A stretch of 64,000 bases of DNA from Protonemura montana (GCA_947568835.1 OX387611.1:3972001-4036000); one strand, 5' to 3'; counted from the first letter of the stretch, positions 21,801 through 36,100 are shown. Numbers and translations are program-made. The notes: generated from the letters alone by a model not told the origin.

Positions 21801-22788
21801 TCACACATCCAATACCTGACCCAGCGCAGTGCTGCTTAACTTCCATCCCTCCAACCTCCCACCCGAACAGAACTCGTCATGTGTATGATGGTCACCCATC
21901 CAATACCTGACCCAGCGCAGTGTTGCTTAACTTTCATCCCTCCAACCTCTCTCCCGAACAGAACTGGCCATGCGTATGATGGTCACCCATCCAATACGTG
22001 ACCCAGCGCAGTGTTGCTTAACTTCGGTGATCTCACGAGAACCGGTGTTTCCAACACGACAAACCTATCGGATATAAAAATGAATTACGATATGATGTTC
22101 AATGATGGTAATTTTTATGATGATAATGTTCACATTTTCCACAACTTCACATCTCAAATCATCGCTTCGCTTATCCGACAACGCAACTCAGATTGCATCC
22201 GCAAAGACCCTATAGTTGGTATTGCATATGGAACGTGAAAGTCGACTTTAGAGCAAATCTTTTTGCTTGGCTTTATTCCCACGTGTTGCTAAGTCACTTA
22301 TAAAATACTTAAAAAATGTATTCTGCGGGAAATTTGTGGGAAAATCGAAAAAATATTTTTTTTTGCTGTCGCCTTCGGTTTTCACAATTTTTTATTACAT
22401 CTACAATACTGATCTTGATAGACTTACAAGTTTTCAGACATCTTACTCATCTTATTCTAATTAAAAATATTGTTTTTATAATGTTAAAATGAGTATAAAA
22501 CTCTGCCCGTGTTTCAACGCCAAAATCTCACCAATAAATATAATTTTAATAGCGATAATTTATCATAATAATAGTTACACTTTGTTTAACTATGTTGATC
22601 TTTGGCTCTTCCCCAGTTCTGTCCAGTACGTGGCCACTGACCAATGGTAATTGTCTTCTTTTTGTCCGCAGCAATGACCGGCTACCCAATCCTTGGACCT
22701 GCAGGTCATCAAGCTTTAGACACTTTCAATACCATAGCAACCAGAAGTTAAATATTTCACAATGTACAATCTGATTTACCAAAATAAA
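18851..22788 (+). CDS. Small secreted cysteine peptide, gene A
   Basis: Predicted exons are 18851-18887, 20136-20175, 21122-21341 and 22672-22677 plus 3' UTR; AATAAA is at 22783. Intron phases are 1, 2 and 0, the same in genes B and C. The product is about 100 residues. A hydrophobic signal (MNTLILVSVMVVGLAVFSA) is split by intron 1. A mature part follows with four cysteines spaced C-x5-C-x5-C-x4-C (CPKGYECFPAGC) and then a Ser/Ala-rich tail. Exon 4 starts CAA TGA, so the protein ends one residue after the last junction. The family is not one I recognise; a secreted effector or antimicrobial-like role is only a guess from size and cysteines. Intron 1 carries one copy of the 118-bp repeat seed, intron 2 a 54-bp minisatellite and intron 3 a SINE. 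Exons 1 and 2 are tiny, so their calls rest on three-way comparison. Confidence 0.65.
20185..21070. repeat. 54-bp minisatellite in intron 2 of gene A (about 16 copies)
   Basis: The unit contains CTTGTGCTGGTATCTTCTCT and GACTGTAGCAATGCAGG. Because 54 is three times 18, it leaves long open frames with an 18-residue period on both strands. The same array sits at the same place in genes B and C. Confidence 0.95.
21455..22070 (-). mobile_element. 5S SINE with three head units, in intron 3 of gene A
   Basis: The plus-strand start shows the tail repeat (ATTTATTTATTTATTTGTGG then TGTTTAACGACGCACTG), then the body, then three 91-bp head units. The outer 5S part (TCTCACGAGAACCGGTGTTT, then CCAACACG) comes last. 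Gene B lacks this insertion, and its intron 3 is only 150 bp. Confidence 0.88.
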
Positions 22789-22905
22789 AATAAATCAGTT
22801 AAAATAATTAATTCTAAAAGTCGACCTCTTTACATCACATTTTACTGTTTAGCCAGTTTTTTGCATTTTTCTGCAAAGAATAGCGTGAAAACTCGCCAGC
22901 AAAAC

Positions 22906-23470
22906 AATTTATTTATTTATTTATTTATTCGTTTATTGTCCATGTGATCATATACATGATATATAGACGGTCAGAATGGTAAAACTCCAATTACACATTT
23001 GTTTTCCAGAAATTAAAATATTCTTGTACATTGTAAAAACTATTTTATAAAAGACATTTCTTTATTGAGATTTTAAAATCTTTGTCATTCTTTAAAGTTA
23101 GATCTTTAGGGAGGGCATTGAACAGTCTACGGTCATCTTGTAAGGGGCCTTTATGGCTATTTAATGTAGGCCAACCAAGTAGATGACAGGTTCGCCCTTT
23201 GCCTGTCGAGAAGAGGTGCTTATTGTTTAAAACGTATATTAAGCAGTTGATTATATATAAACATGGCAGAGTCAGGATATTAAACTTCCGAAATAAGGGC
23301 CTACAAGAGTCTTTATAATATATATCTGCACAGGGGTTATGACTGGCCCGCGCCAGAAATCTGATGGCCTTCTTTTGTAGAACGAATAGCCTTTTCGTAC
23401 TTGGTGAACCTCCCCACAGCACGATCCCATACTGAAGATGCGACTGTATATGGGCGAACTAAACCAACTT
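22906..23470 (-). pseudogene. LINE 3'-end fragment with AAAT tail
   Basis: The minus-strand reading gives FAHIQSHLQYGIVLWGGSP then KKAIRFLARASHNPCADIYY and FNILTLPCLYIINCLIYVLN, the C-terminal region that follows reverse transcriptase in CR1/jockey-like LINEs. A stop and frame breaks are present. The (ATTT)n run at 22907-22930 is its 3' tail. It is closely related to 41108-41640. Confidence 0.8.
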
Positions 23471-23837
23471 TGCCGTCTTGAAGTCCGTGATCTCCATTAA
23501 TCTTCTGATGAGATTTCATTGAAATTCACTTGGGACTTGGACCGTGGTATTTCTCGAAACCACTTCTGGCAAATCTGTTTAAAATTATTCCCTAATTGGG
23601 AAGGAAACGCTCTGCTAGCTGTTAAATGTGCCGCCGTGGGGACTTGGACCGTGACGACCTCATCAGCTAACAGTCTTTGGAAGGGGCGAACATCTTGCCA
23701 ATACAGAAAATAAGCGCTGCAGTGAAGTTTTCTAGTTATCAAATCACAATTTTAATAAATCCCTATATAAATAATTAATAATAATTAATAATAAATAATA
23801 AATCCCTATGATCCATCCCTATATATATTAGAGGTAA

Positions 23838-24268
23838 TCATGTATGTGAAGGACAATCAAAATAGGACTGAATTAAATGAAAATATTTATAGTAAAACCA
23901 CGAGAAATACGACTGATATACGATACAAGAAAAGAAAGCTTGAAATTTCCAGAAGAAACAGTTTTTCTGTGAGCCCCATTTTGTACAATCGCCTTCTCAA
24001 CAAAATGAAATGTTTACAAAGTAGACAAAGCTTTAAAAATGAAGTGAAAGGCTTTCTAATTTTCCATTGTTTTTATAGCATCGACGAATATGTAAATCTG
24101 AATAAATGTGAATGTAAATACTGTGTGAATGAAACAAGATTGTGATTGTGTGATATAATATTTGAATATGAACAATTTCCAAAGCCTGTTTTAGCACACA
24201 TTTGTAAAAACTCCAGCATGTAAAATGTTTTACAATAGAAAATAAATGAATTGAATTGAATTGAATTG
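23838..24268 (+). pseudogene. LINE 3'-end fragment with (TTGAA)n tail
   Basis: The plus-strand frame contains FSVSPILYNRLLNKMKCLQS and FLIFHCFYSIDEYVNLN, like other LINE C-termini in the window. It ends in the tail repeat ATTGAATTGAATTGAATTG at 24250-24268. Confidence 0.7.
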
Positions 24269-24269
24269 A

Positions 24270-25330
24270 CAGTCCATCCAGTGATGTGGTGGTATTTGAC
24301 AAGCTGACTTGAGCTGGCAAATAAATATTATTTAAATAAATAAATCCATTTCATAGGAAAACAAAATCCAGTAGTAGCGGGAAAACTGCTGCAGCGTTTT
24401 ATATTTGAACATGGATGAGGTTTTGAGGCGAGACAGTGTCAGTGATAACATAACATTTGACTTGCAGTAAAATGGTTCGTATTTAATATCTTGCGACAAA
24501 ACTAGCATGAGTGTTGGTATGAACACAAGTTTTATTTTTAATTAATTATGAAATGTGGTTACTTATTACAATCAATTTCCTGCCTGGCGAGCCTAGGAGC
24601 GGCTAGAGATACGTGAAACCGCCCATCCTGACTGAAAGGGATACGACGCAAGTGACTTATTGTTATTGTTAATTCTCGCCAAGCTAGAATATTAAAAATC
24701 AAACCTGCTAGGCACAGAATCCATTTAAGAGGTATCTGGCAATTTTCTTAGTTTTATTTCCCTATCGATTGCCATTTATGTTAAATTGCCAAACAAATTG
24801 CAAAATGTGTTCTTGGCAATGTATTCCGCCGAAAATTTGAACTTTTTTTCATACAGTTTACCTACAATGTATATTAAAATGACTTAAGACAATATGTCAC
24901 TCTTTGCGAAAAAATGTTAACATACTCAATTTGTTTATTTCTCGCCTGGTGAGGTCAAAAACAATTATCAACATCAAGAAAATAATTTTATGATTAGGTG
25001 TTTGATTTGTTGTCATTAACGACACGTTAATGATTGATTAATGATTAAGCTCGGTTATTAAACTTAACCTTTATTGAAAGGGAAGTTGGGAAACCTGGTT
25101 CCGGCACGTAGCCTACGACCGGTCCCTTCATAAGAACGATGAAAATCTAAAAACAGAATTCCTCGACAAATCCTGGCTGACACAAGGTAAATAATCATGG
25201 CAAGAAAACTTTCATCTATTTAACCTCTCTCCACGATTCTGATGATGCACTAGCATTTGTTTTATTGAAACCATTGGCAACAATAGCACATATAGATCGA
25301 GAAGTAAATAAAAAAACTTAGGAATCTACC
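24270..25330. other. AT-rich intergenic stretch with an old SINE remnant
   Basis: No gene is supported. A degenerate 5S SINE body is recognisable at about 25070-25240 (CCGGCACGTAGCCTACGAC, TTCCTCGACAAATCC). Confidence 0.45.
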
Positions 25331-25334
25331 ATCA

Positions 25335-25860
25335 GAACTTGTCATGTGTATGATGGTCACCCATCCAATACCTGACCCAGCGCAGTGTTGCTTAACTTTC
25401 ATCCCTCCAACCTCTCTCCCGAACAGAACTGGTCATGTGTATGATGGTCACCCATCCAATACCTGACTCAGCGCAGTGTTGCTTAACTTTCATCCCTCCA
25501 ACCTCTCTCCCAAACAGAACTGGTCATGTGTATGATGGTCACCCATCCAATACCTGACCCAGCGCTGTGTTGCTTAACTTTCATCCCTCCAACCTCTCTC
25601 CCGAACAGAACTGGTCATGTGTATGATAGTCACCCATCCAATACCTGACCCAGCGCAGTGTTGCTTAACTTTCATCCCTCCAACCTCTCTCCCGAACAGA
25701 ACTGGTCATGTGTATGATAGTCACCCATCCAATACCTGACCCAGCGCAGTGTTGCTTAACTTTCATCCCTCCAACCTCTCTCCCGAACAGAACTGGTCAT
25801 GTGTATGATGGTCACCCATCCAATACCTGACCCAGCGCAGTGTTGCTTAACTTCGATGAA
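25335..25860 (-). repeat. Tandem 91-bp 5S-like SINE head units (about 6)
   Basis: Units with GTCATGTGTATGATGGTCAC and AGCGCAGTGTTGCTTAACTT repeat every 91 bp. The array starts without a SINE tail and stops in AACTTCGATGAACCCATGAG. Confidence 0.9.
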
Positions 25861-25871
25861 CCCATGAGACT

Positions 25872-26395
25872 ATTACTTGTGGTGTTTAACGACGCACTGT
25901 TTTGACATCTGGCCATGCGGCACTGGTCTAATGGCGTCGGTGAATGAGTGGATGATGATGAGAATGATGATGAACGTAACCTAGTCCAGAAGGGAAGAGG
26001 GGAAACCCGGTGCCGGCACGTAGCCTACTCCTGTCGAAGAGCACAAAAGGGGACCATTGGCTTAACGTCCCTTCCGAAGGACGGTACAACACGAACAACA
26101 GGACTCCTCCACAAATCCATGCTGTCGAGAGGTTGATAAGCAAGGCGAGTGAAGTTGCTGTACTAACTTTCATCCCTCCAGCCTGTCTCCCGAACAGAAC
26201 TGGTCATGTGTATGATGGTCACCCATCCAATACCTGACCCAGCGCAGTGTTGCTTAACTTTCATCCCTCCAACCTCTCTCCCGAACAGAACTGGCCATGA
26301 GAATGATGGTCACCCATCCAATACCCGACCCAGCGCAGTGTTGTTTAACTTCGGTGATCTAACGATAACTGGTGTTTCACACGCAAAACCGTTCG
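25872..26395 (-). mobile_element. 5S rRNA-derived SINE with two to three head units
   Basis: The tail starts at CTTGTGGTGTTTAACGACG, the full body follows, and the 5S head ends at AACTTCGGTGATCTAACG and TGGTGTTTCACACG. It immediately follows the 91-bp array. Confidence 0.88.
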
Positions 26396-27199
26396 ATTCC
26401 ATTAGAACCGCTGTTCTTAGAATAAACGGAAACACTTTTCTCTTTACAGAGAAGCAATGATGAAATATAGTCACAAAATACCCGCTATCATAGAAAAAAC
26501 GTTTGGTACTGAAATGATGCATATTTTATTTGGTTTAAAAAGTACAAGACAAAGATTACAATAGATTGCAGATTGACTATGAATGTAAAAGATCAAATGA
26601 TTGTTCTGTATAAAATTGCACGAAAGTCTCTCGCCCAAGTGAGATTTTAATACTTCTGGCATAGTTTTGGAGCGCACTGTAATGATTTTGTCAACAGAGA
26701 GCGCCATGAATTTTACATTCCTCATTTCCTTCCTTATTGCCTGCGCAAATAGATCTGACATGCACTGTTATTCTGGTAGTTTTATCAATCACCGCAAAAA
26801 GTCGGCGGTATTTCCGTGACAAATCACGGTCCATTTGACAGTCACCCTGTGTACGTTGCTAGCATCGGCTGCTGTCTGCAAGTTGACCAACGAACCCAAC
26901 GTCTTGCGGAAGATTCTTGGACCAATCAGCGCTTCAATCAAAGAACAACAGGAATTGTTGTAGCAACAGTGTCAGCAACGTCAACAGAAGAGTGTTGAAG
27001 ACAATGTCACGGCCGTGTGTAGAGTTTAAGAAGTTATGTGTGGATGCAGGGAGTGATCACATTGATTTGTTTCAAAGCAACCAAGAATATCTTTGATTTT
27101 GTAGCTTTGTGAAGGTTTTGTTTTGTGTGCACTGCAAGTTGATAAGTTCAGTTTGTAACGAAACAGTTTCCACGATAGTGTTGAGATTGAATTACGAAG
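26396..27199. promoter_or_regulatory. Upstream region of the Ig-receptor gene
   Basis: No other gene is seen. The last 400 bases are less AT-rich and probably contain the promoter and 5' UTR. No TATA box is assigned. Confidence 0.35.
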
Positions 27200-30100
27200 A
27201 TGGATGTCAATGTCACCGTTCTATTGGCTGCAATACTGTTAATAGAGCTTTCGACAAATTCAGGTGAATAAGAGGTTGAATATCGACTACACCTGGGCTG
27301 AAAATGTTATGCGAATACAGTTTCGTAAAGGGGTGTAGCAATGGGGGGGGGGGGGGGGGGGATGGATAGGGGTATAGAGCATAAGGTGACGATTGGTGTC
27401 ACCCAATGCAAACGGTGTAAAGTGTCTTTACTAGGGCATTTTAACTTTACTGAATATTGTTCACTATTGAATACAAAACTAGGCTTAATAACGATTAATA
27501 GCCGCTTTATTACAAAGCAAGCCGCAAAGTTATGTTTTGCAGAAATTACTGATAAGAATAATTTGAATATGAAACCAATCCAGATGTTGGTCGCTGGTTA
27601 AGAAGCATTATTTAGTATATCTAATGTTTAAGAAGCAAGCATTTCTGAGAATCGAATTTTTTTTTGCTGTTTACAACCCTTGTGTGACGATATGCTAATT
27701 AAAGTTAATTCTTTCTTGCTTTTAGGTGTGAAGAGTTTTAAGATTATCACCGACCCTACATACATTGAAGTTAGTAAATCGCAAGGATTCAGTGTAGAAT
27801 GCACTGCAGATCCCAGTCAGCCGATAACCGGGTGTCAGTTCAGGGTCTGGTATGTTGACCAACAAGAGCAAGGAGTGCTGCTCAACGTGCCATGGAGTGA
27901 AAAGACAGAGACTGTCACGGTACAGAACCCTTACAACAATCGTACCAACTACACTGCTGACTTATATGGGAGTCAATTCAACACTGGATCTTGTACAGTT
28001 TATCTCTACGACTTGCAAGGAAGCCACTTGCTGATTGGCTGTAAACTCACCAACAGCTCCGGGCAATCTGCGATCGCAACCACGCCTGTGTTCATCTATG
28101 ATGGTAAGTTCAACTGTCTTAAAGACACGTCACTAGAGGATAGTAACATAATTTATTTGAGTTTGTTTTATTTGGGTTTCTTTAAGAACTTGATTCACTT
28201 TACCAGACAAGCGGTTGACCGAAATTTTCACAACAATTGTATGCATTAATTTTTATTGTTCGCTTTGTCTCGAAAAAGAAAACGTTTTTATCAGTGAGTT
28301 GCTGATCGAAGAGAAGTCAAAATTCAACAAAACCAGTCTCAAAATGGCGAAGGTTTTTTTAAAACATGTTATAACACAGAAATTATCCGGTGTTGTAGGT
28401 CAGGCTCTCCTTTGGTTCTTCAAATTCTCAAAATATCGTCATATTTTAAAAATGGGACAACTTTTTTGATTTTTAACCAAAAAATACTTAAATTCGGTTC
28501 TAAATCTGTGTCCATATAAGTATGTGATAAGAATTACCGTGGTGATACTGGTCCCGTGGAAAACAATATAATTGAGGTTTTATTTACTGCTCAATTTTCA
28601 ACCACTTTAATCAGATTCAGTTCTTATTGACACGATTCGATCCCACGTTCGATTTTGTTTCAAGAATAAACCATAAAAAAATGCCAATAGTTGAAGGAAA
28701 GGAACCAAATTTTCAGGAATGCCGTGAAAAAAGCGAAAGATAAGGCTAATTTGTCGTCTTGTGCAATTTTAAACATCTGGTAACTTGATATTGTCACCAG
28801 CTCCACATTCTGTTGCACTTCATCCCAATTGCTTAAATTAAATAATTGCGTATTTAATATAACACACATTGAAACTGCAATGTTTAAACTAATTACTTTG
28901 TATTTGAAAAACCTGTTGCAAGTTCACGGCATGCTTGAAAATTCAAAATTTTTCCACGGCTTCTTCAGTCGATGCAAAATAATTGTCATCTGTTTTTGCA
29001 ATCTGTCACTCAAAATCAAGATTAGTCTAACTAATCTCTAGAAAACTTATTGAGTATCTTTTGGTTGTTGAAAAATCTGTATTTCATGCTTAGGGTGCTT
29101 GTGATACTAGGTTAACTCATATGTGGTTTGCAGAAAAGTCAGAAATAACATTTACGTTTGAAATTGGTAGTGTAGGGGAGACTGGGGCTAGTTGTTACAA
29201 TTTTGACGTTTGATTTTTTTGTGGACATTTAAAAAAATTTTTTAATAGACACGTGATAACGTAAAGTTTGCCTGATTGCAAAGTGTAACAACTTGCCCCT
29301 TGTCGGGGTAAGTTGTTACAGGTCAGGGGCAAGTTGTTACAGTACCTAGTTAATAGGGGAAAAACAAAAATGAGCTGGTTATAAATAATTTTTAATAGAT
29401 AATGTATATTAGGGGTTATTTTTTAATTGAAATGTTATAATTACTGAAGCAACATTCAACTGTATCAATCGCTTACATGCAATCTACACAAATATATTCT
29501 GGTGTGAATACAAAACACTTCACATGCGCCCAAGTCGAACACTGAATGCACTGAATCCTGTCTAGTTCTGCGGGGCCTGATTTGGAGAAGATTCGAAAAC
29601 AGACAAAAAAAACTCAGTCTTCGTCGTCCTCCTCCAGAGGAGAGTTCTCGTTGATGTCCGTTGGCGCTTTTCGCTTATTATCTCATATTATGTCAATATG
29701 TCAAACTTCCTCATATAAATTCGCATTTTATAACCTGGAAATCTAATGGAAACAATCATATTATATTTTGTACAAACGGAATATGAAACCCAAAAAATAA
29801 ATCCAGCGTAAAATAGAAAAGGCAGTGTCCCATAATCTCACATCATGTCCAGACCCACACAAAAAATGAACTGTAACAACTAGCCCCAGTAGCACTTCAA
29901 TTACATTAGTGCTATTATTTCACGACCTATTTGAATGTCAGCCCGGAAATAACTATTGGCATTACGAGAAAATGTGGGGCTAACAGGTAACACAACTCAT
30001 TTGGAGATTGCATTAAAATTTAACAGCTGGGAAGGAAAAATGAAAAAAATTATATCTAGCCTCGTGGTGTCAAAATCGTTTTATCTCCAATAATTTCCGT

Positions 30101-33100
30101 ACTTCGGCGCTTTGGACTAGTTTTGCGGTTTCAGACTGACGAGCGACATAATAGCTAACACTGATATTAATGACACCGCGATATTTCAAATCCCCTATTT
30201 TTAAAGTCGATTGTAACAACTTGCCCCTGTAACAACTTGCCTACTCTTGTCTAGGCTGGGGTTGAATAATACGCGTAGTATTTAAACAATTTCTCAGCAA
30301 TAAAGCATTCAGTCGGCATGATGTATATACCTTTATGACCGTAGCGACACCACGCTCATTTTAATGCTATTTGAAGCACATTTGTTTGTTGGTAAGTGCA
30401 GAAAAATGGCAAAAAACAGATTTTTCTATGTGTTTTTTCATAAATTTATGCTATTTTAACCCGCAAAAAGATGCCGCATTGGGTTTTAACTTCGGTGAAA
30501 GTACTTTTGGGTTAATTTCGAGTAAAAACTTATAATTTCAAATGAGTTAAACCTCCGCCAACCTTCGCTCAAAACTATTAAAAAGTGTGTAGAAACACAC
30601 TTCATTCGACACGGTTCATTCCTTAAAAGTGTGGAATTGCACTTTGATATTTGATATTAAAATAATTATCCGGCCCCACGGCGTCCCAAGTCGATGAAAG
30701 ACATATGTCAAAAGTTTTTTTATCTGTCACTCCAAATCTAGTTTTGGCAAAATTATTGATAAAAAACTCCGCAAATGTGTTTTGGCTGTTGAAAAAACCC
30801 TATAAAATGGTCTTAAAAGCTGGCTAATAAAGTTGAAATTATTGGTGATTTGCCTAAAATGTCGAAATTATCATTGATCGCTTGGAATCAACTGCGTGAC
30901 CTTGTCTAGGCTGGAAAATGGAGAAAATTCGTTGTATTTTGACCGATTTCTCGTCTTTCGAGCATTAAATCAGTATGTTTTATGACCGTAGAGACAACGC
31001 GCTCATGTTGACGATACTTTTAACCTGCTAACTGTGTTGTGACGCGCAAATAGCGGTCGTATTGCATTTCACTTTGCCGTCGGGTGATCCTCGCTCAATT
31101 TTATTTAATTATCATTCAATCATTGAAGCATTTCCACAATTAGCACAAATTGGCTAAGAATGGCGTAGACACTTTCAATGTGTCAAAGTTTTCCACCGAC
31201 CGACCCACGCGGTTACCAAGGTAACCAAATTAGGGATTTGGTTAAAAAAATGTTGCTGGTAATTAAGCATGCTAGCCAATGTTGCTAAAAACAAATGAGG
31301 TAAATGTTCAAAACGCAATAATGAATTCTAAAAATATCATCAAAATTTGGAGCAACTGTTGAGCTGGTACCCACTAAGCACAGTGTTTTTGTTTTTTATT
31401 TGCGTTGCTACCTTCGCTCGCTACGCTCATCAAATAATTTGACAAGAATTGATGAAAAATGTAAGGCCAGGATCAAGAAATGCATACTTTCTAAACTTGG
31501 TCATTGGTGTCGTTTGGACAGAAGACAACGACTAAGCCAGCAAACAGTTAATTTTATAACCAAGTCTTTACGGATGTTGCTTCGCTTTCTTCACTTAAAT
31601 CTAAACGTTAAATTAATCCATATTTTTTACCAGATTAAGAACAAATACTTTGTCTTTTGTGTACAATTTTATCGTTTAACCACAGGTTTAACCATCGCCT
31701 GTCCGGTCTTAAATCAGTCATTGGACCAACACGTGTATTTGTTGTTTTCTTAAAATATATGTTTTTTTCAATCGCTACGCTCATCTGAAGTTCCAAATAT
31801 TTCTGTCTTCAGTTTCAGGCTTTTATTTGTCGCTAGAAACTAACAGCAAAACGTTGTATGTCGAGCAAGGAGAGAGTGTCAACATATTAATACGTGATGT
31901 TCATCATTTTGCTCCTCTAAAATCTTGCTCTTCTACACTCGTCAACGGAGACAACAAGATTATTAACACCCTTTACAACCAGAAAACAGAAAACAACGTT
32001 ACTTTTGTCAATGGGAGCCCCGCCTATCCTCGCTACACTCCTTATGAAGGAACGCTGAACAGAGGAGAGTGCGGCTTCACCATCAACAACGTCACGGAGC
32101 GGGACAACGGAGTCTTCTTTGTTCTGGCTGACGGGCGGCACGGATTTGTCGCAGCCAAGGCAGTCACCCTCGTTGTTGCAAGTGAGTAACTTTAGTGGAA
32201 TAAGAACAGAGCATAATTTTGTTCGTTTTATAATTGAAATTTCATTGCACAATAGATTTTGAAAACATACAATTCTGCCACGTTTTAAATAATCAAGAAT
32301 CAATGCTTGAGCCGTGATAACACGGGCCATTCTAAGTGATGGCCATCACTCAGACGTCTTCATTGACGGCTGTATGGACTCTCTTAGGATTACAAGAACG
32401 AACTTCGTGACGTCACAGCACGATCTTAAAACTATAGCTTCTGTATGTCGGAGAGCTTTGAAACCTCTTCCAATCGATTTGTTGGAAAAAACCAATCGAA
32501 AGATGTAGACGGTGACATTCGCCTAACTATCGTATTTCCCCGTTTAAAAGCCAATATAGCTTCGAAAAATACCAAATCGTAACATTTCTACATTTTGTTC
32601 TTGTCATTGTTCTTCGCCACAAGTCCTGACTGCGCATGCTCGCTGCGTGGAATTCCTCAACTCGAGTATTTAACATTTAATATCAATTTATTGGAGCTTT
32701 TTGAAAGTTGGATGAAGCCAAAATTGGAAATATATATGTAGCGTGTAATAAATTAATACACTTTTATAAGGGATGCATTCACCCTCAGTAGCCAGTGGCC
32801 AGTATTCAGTGATAGCTTAGGTTCATGCTAGTATTTGATCAATTATTTCCGTTGCAGTTCACGGATTACAGACAGTCTAGTGGATAGCGTACGAAGCCAG
32901 ATAGTTCAGATGCTTCGCAAATAACGTGCTGCCCGGTTCGTATCGCAGAGCACGTAAATATTTCGCTTTTTCAGTTTTAAACTGTATGAACAGTGAATGT
33001 CTAATTTGATACAACCAGTAAATTTATTTATTTATTTATTTAATGCTTCGTACAATTACAGAGTATTTGTGTGAGCCTAATTGTTAAGGAACTTATATCA

Positions 33101-36100
33101 TCAATTTAGTTCCATATTTAACTTTTAATTGTATTTAAATATTCTTCTATTGAATAATAGTACGGATTTTGGATTAAGAAAGCTTTGAGAGTAGTGTTAA
33201 AGATGGTACGGGTTGGCAAATTAGTGATGGATGTTGGGAGATGGTTATAAATTGTTGTGCAGAGGTAATGTGGGCTGTGTTCGAAGAGGGAATGGGAGTG
33301 AGAGCAAAAATATGCAAAAATTGAATTTCCAGAAGTAACCACCCTTTAGCAAAAAGAATTGAAATAACCATAAAAAAAACGAACCAATTCGTTTAAAAAA
33401 AGACGACGTCTTCATTGATTGAGTGTACCAATAGATACGAAATGAAGCCACAATAAACTTTGTAAATAATTGCCAGAACTGGAAACATGTAGCGTTCAAA
33501 AGAATTGAAATATACGTAAATGCAGACGTCTATCCCCTCCCTCCCCCCCTCCCCCAGCCCATGCACTTTGAAATTTCAATCCTTGTTGATTGATTGATTT
33601 GTGGTGTTTAACGACGCACTGTTTTGACATCTGGTCATGTGGCACTGGTCTAATGGCGTCGGTGAATGAGTGGATGATGATGAGGGTGATGATGAACCTA
33701 ACATAGCCTAGAAGGGAAGACGGGAAGCCCGGTGCCGGCACGTAGCGTACTCCTGTCAAAGAGCACCAAAGGGACCACCGGCTTAACGTCCCTTCCGAAG
33801 GACGGTACAACGCGAACAACAGGATTCCTCCACAAATCCATGCTGTCGAGAGGTTAATAAGCAAGGCGAGTGAAGTTGCTGCACTAACTTTCATCCCTCC
33901 AACCTCTCTCCCGAACAGAACTGGTCATGTGTATGATGGTCACCCATCCAATACCTGACTCAGCGCAGTGTTGCTTAACTTCGGTGATCCAACGAGAACC
34001 GGTGTTTCCAACACGCCAAACCGTTCGGTTTCAATCCTTGTTTCCCGGGAGTCCATTCTCCCATAAGAGCAATGTTAAATTGCTGGTGATTTGTCAAAGT
34101 GCGGTCGTGCACGCACTCCCCGGCCGAGGCAACGTGCTCGTCTACTATTTGACTTGGACGAATTGTTAGTTCCATAAGAGCAATGCTAATGGCCATAGCC
34201 GAAATCGTAGTCTCGTAAGCGCAAAGTGATTATTACCTTTGGCTATTGTCCTAATTTATGCATGGGGATGGGGTGACGATATCGTGCGATGGGCTGGGGG
34301 AGGGGGGGAGGGAGGGGATAGACGTCTGCATTTACGTATATTTCAATTCTTTTGAACGCTACATGTTTCCAGTTCTGGCAATTATTTACAAAGTTTATTG
34401 TGGCTTCATTTCGTACCTATTGGTACACTCAATCAATGAAGACGTCGTCTTTTTTTAAACGAATTGGTTCGTTTTTTTGATGGTTTATTTATTTCATTAA
34501 TAAATTAGTAAAAATCTTGAAAGTCGGAATGTTTTCAAAAAGATGTTGTAGAGATATTTTCAAGCGATCAAGATCAAAAAGTCGAAATTAAATTTTAACC
34601 TGTAGAAAGATTGAAGTTACAAAAATCTAAAACCGTTATTTCGGGTACAAAAATCAATAATTATTTGTTAATCACCATTCATTAAGTAAAACACGTGAGA
34701 CAGACTTCGAGAGGTGTTTTATTGACAAATCAATTACTGTGATCTCGATTGAAAGGTGTCGAAATTTTTCTTTTCGACGCGATTGACAAAAACTTCTGAT
34801 AAAAACCCTGTAAACTCACCATAAGAATATTGCGTTTGGTCGATTGCACTCAAAATTAACAAATTAGACCCGTTTAAAGCCGTTTTTGAAACAATAGGGA
34901 AATCTCCTTCAGATTATTATTTAATTATTATCATTGTGTTCAAATACGCGTCTGAAATAAAATCTGATGTATTTTTTCTTTTTATAATTCGATCATAACT
35001 TTTCTATTTCTATTTGTTTTAAGAATGGCTAAAATATGAATTCTCGTGGCGAGATTAAAACGGGCTGTGATTAACTACACGTAGTTCTGACGTCATTTTG
35101 TTGTATCCTTTGCGTTCGCTTCTGTTTTTTGACGTCAGATTTCACCTTATGTCATAAAAAATGGCGACCCTCGTTTTCGTACGAGATTCAAACGCAAACA
35201 TTTTAAACAGAGATATTTTATTCAAAATTGGATTTAGAAGAAAATAAAAAAATACTTGTTCATTATTTTCTCACAAAAAAAAAAATAAAAAAAATAGTTT
35301 CAAACTTAAAATATTTCCCTATACTCGCAATTTCTATAAAGGTTTAATTTGACAAGTGAATGGCATGACAAGTGAAACGTACAAACATCAACATTAAGTC
35401 TGACATGACATCATAAAGACTGCTCGTCTGCTCAATCAAAATCAACCAATCAAGTGGCTGCATAGCGAGCTCATCTGAAATGTACTTAATTTTGATGTAT
35501 TACACATTTTGCAAAGGTTTGTGAAAAAACATCCAACACTTTTGACTCCCAAACGATAGCAAAAAAGCTGAAAATGTTCGTAAATTTTTAATAATTTTTA
35601 AACTATTTGACCGAGTTCATTGAAAAATGCATGAGGTCTGCTGACTTCAAAAATATGCGTAAAAACAAATTTCGTTGAAATCTTAGTAGACTTTTGGCCG
35701 CTCGAGCAAGAAGAAAAACGCGTAAAAACAAAGAAACCCCTTCTTTCTGGAATAATTGAAATTGAAGATTTCGCTACGCTCGCTTAGCTCTAAACAGAGT
35801 TTAAAAAGATACAGAATGTTTTGTGAGAAAGAAATACGTGATAGTTCTCTCTGGTGGTTAAAATTAAAAGAATAATTGAGATCTACGAGATTTTTTTTTG
35901 TTTAAAGCGACGGAAAAGTACATTCCTTAATAAATTTCAAATTCGAATATCTTGCTTTTTTGAGTTTTTTTAATAATCAAAATATCAGGAGAAATGAATT
36001 GAAACTATAAACCTAGATAAACTCGATGGTGGTAAACCTTACCTTGACAGGAGTCAGTTGATATGATATTAAAACTGTTTTAACGCGTGCAGGTCTCAAG

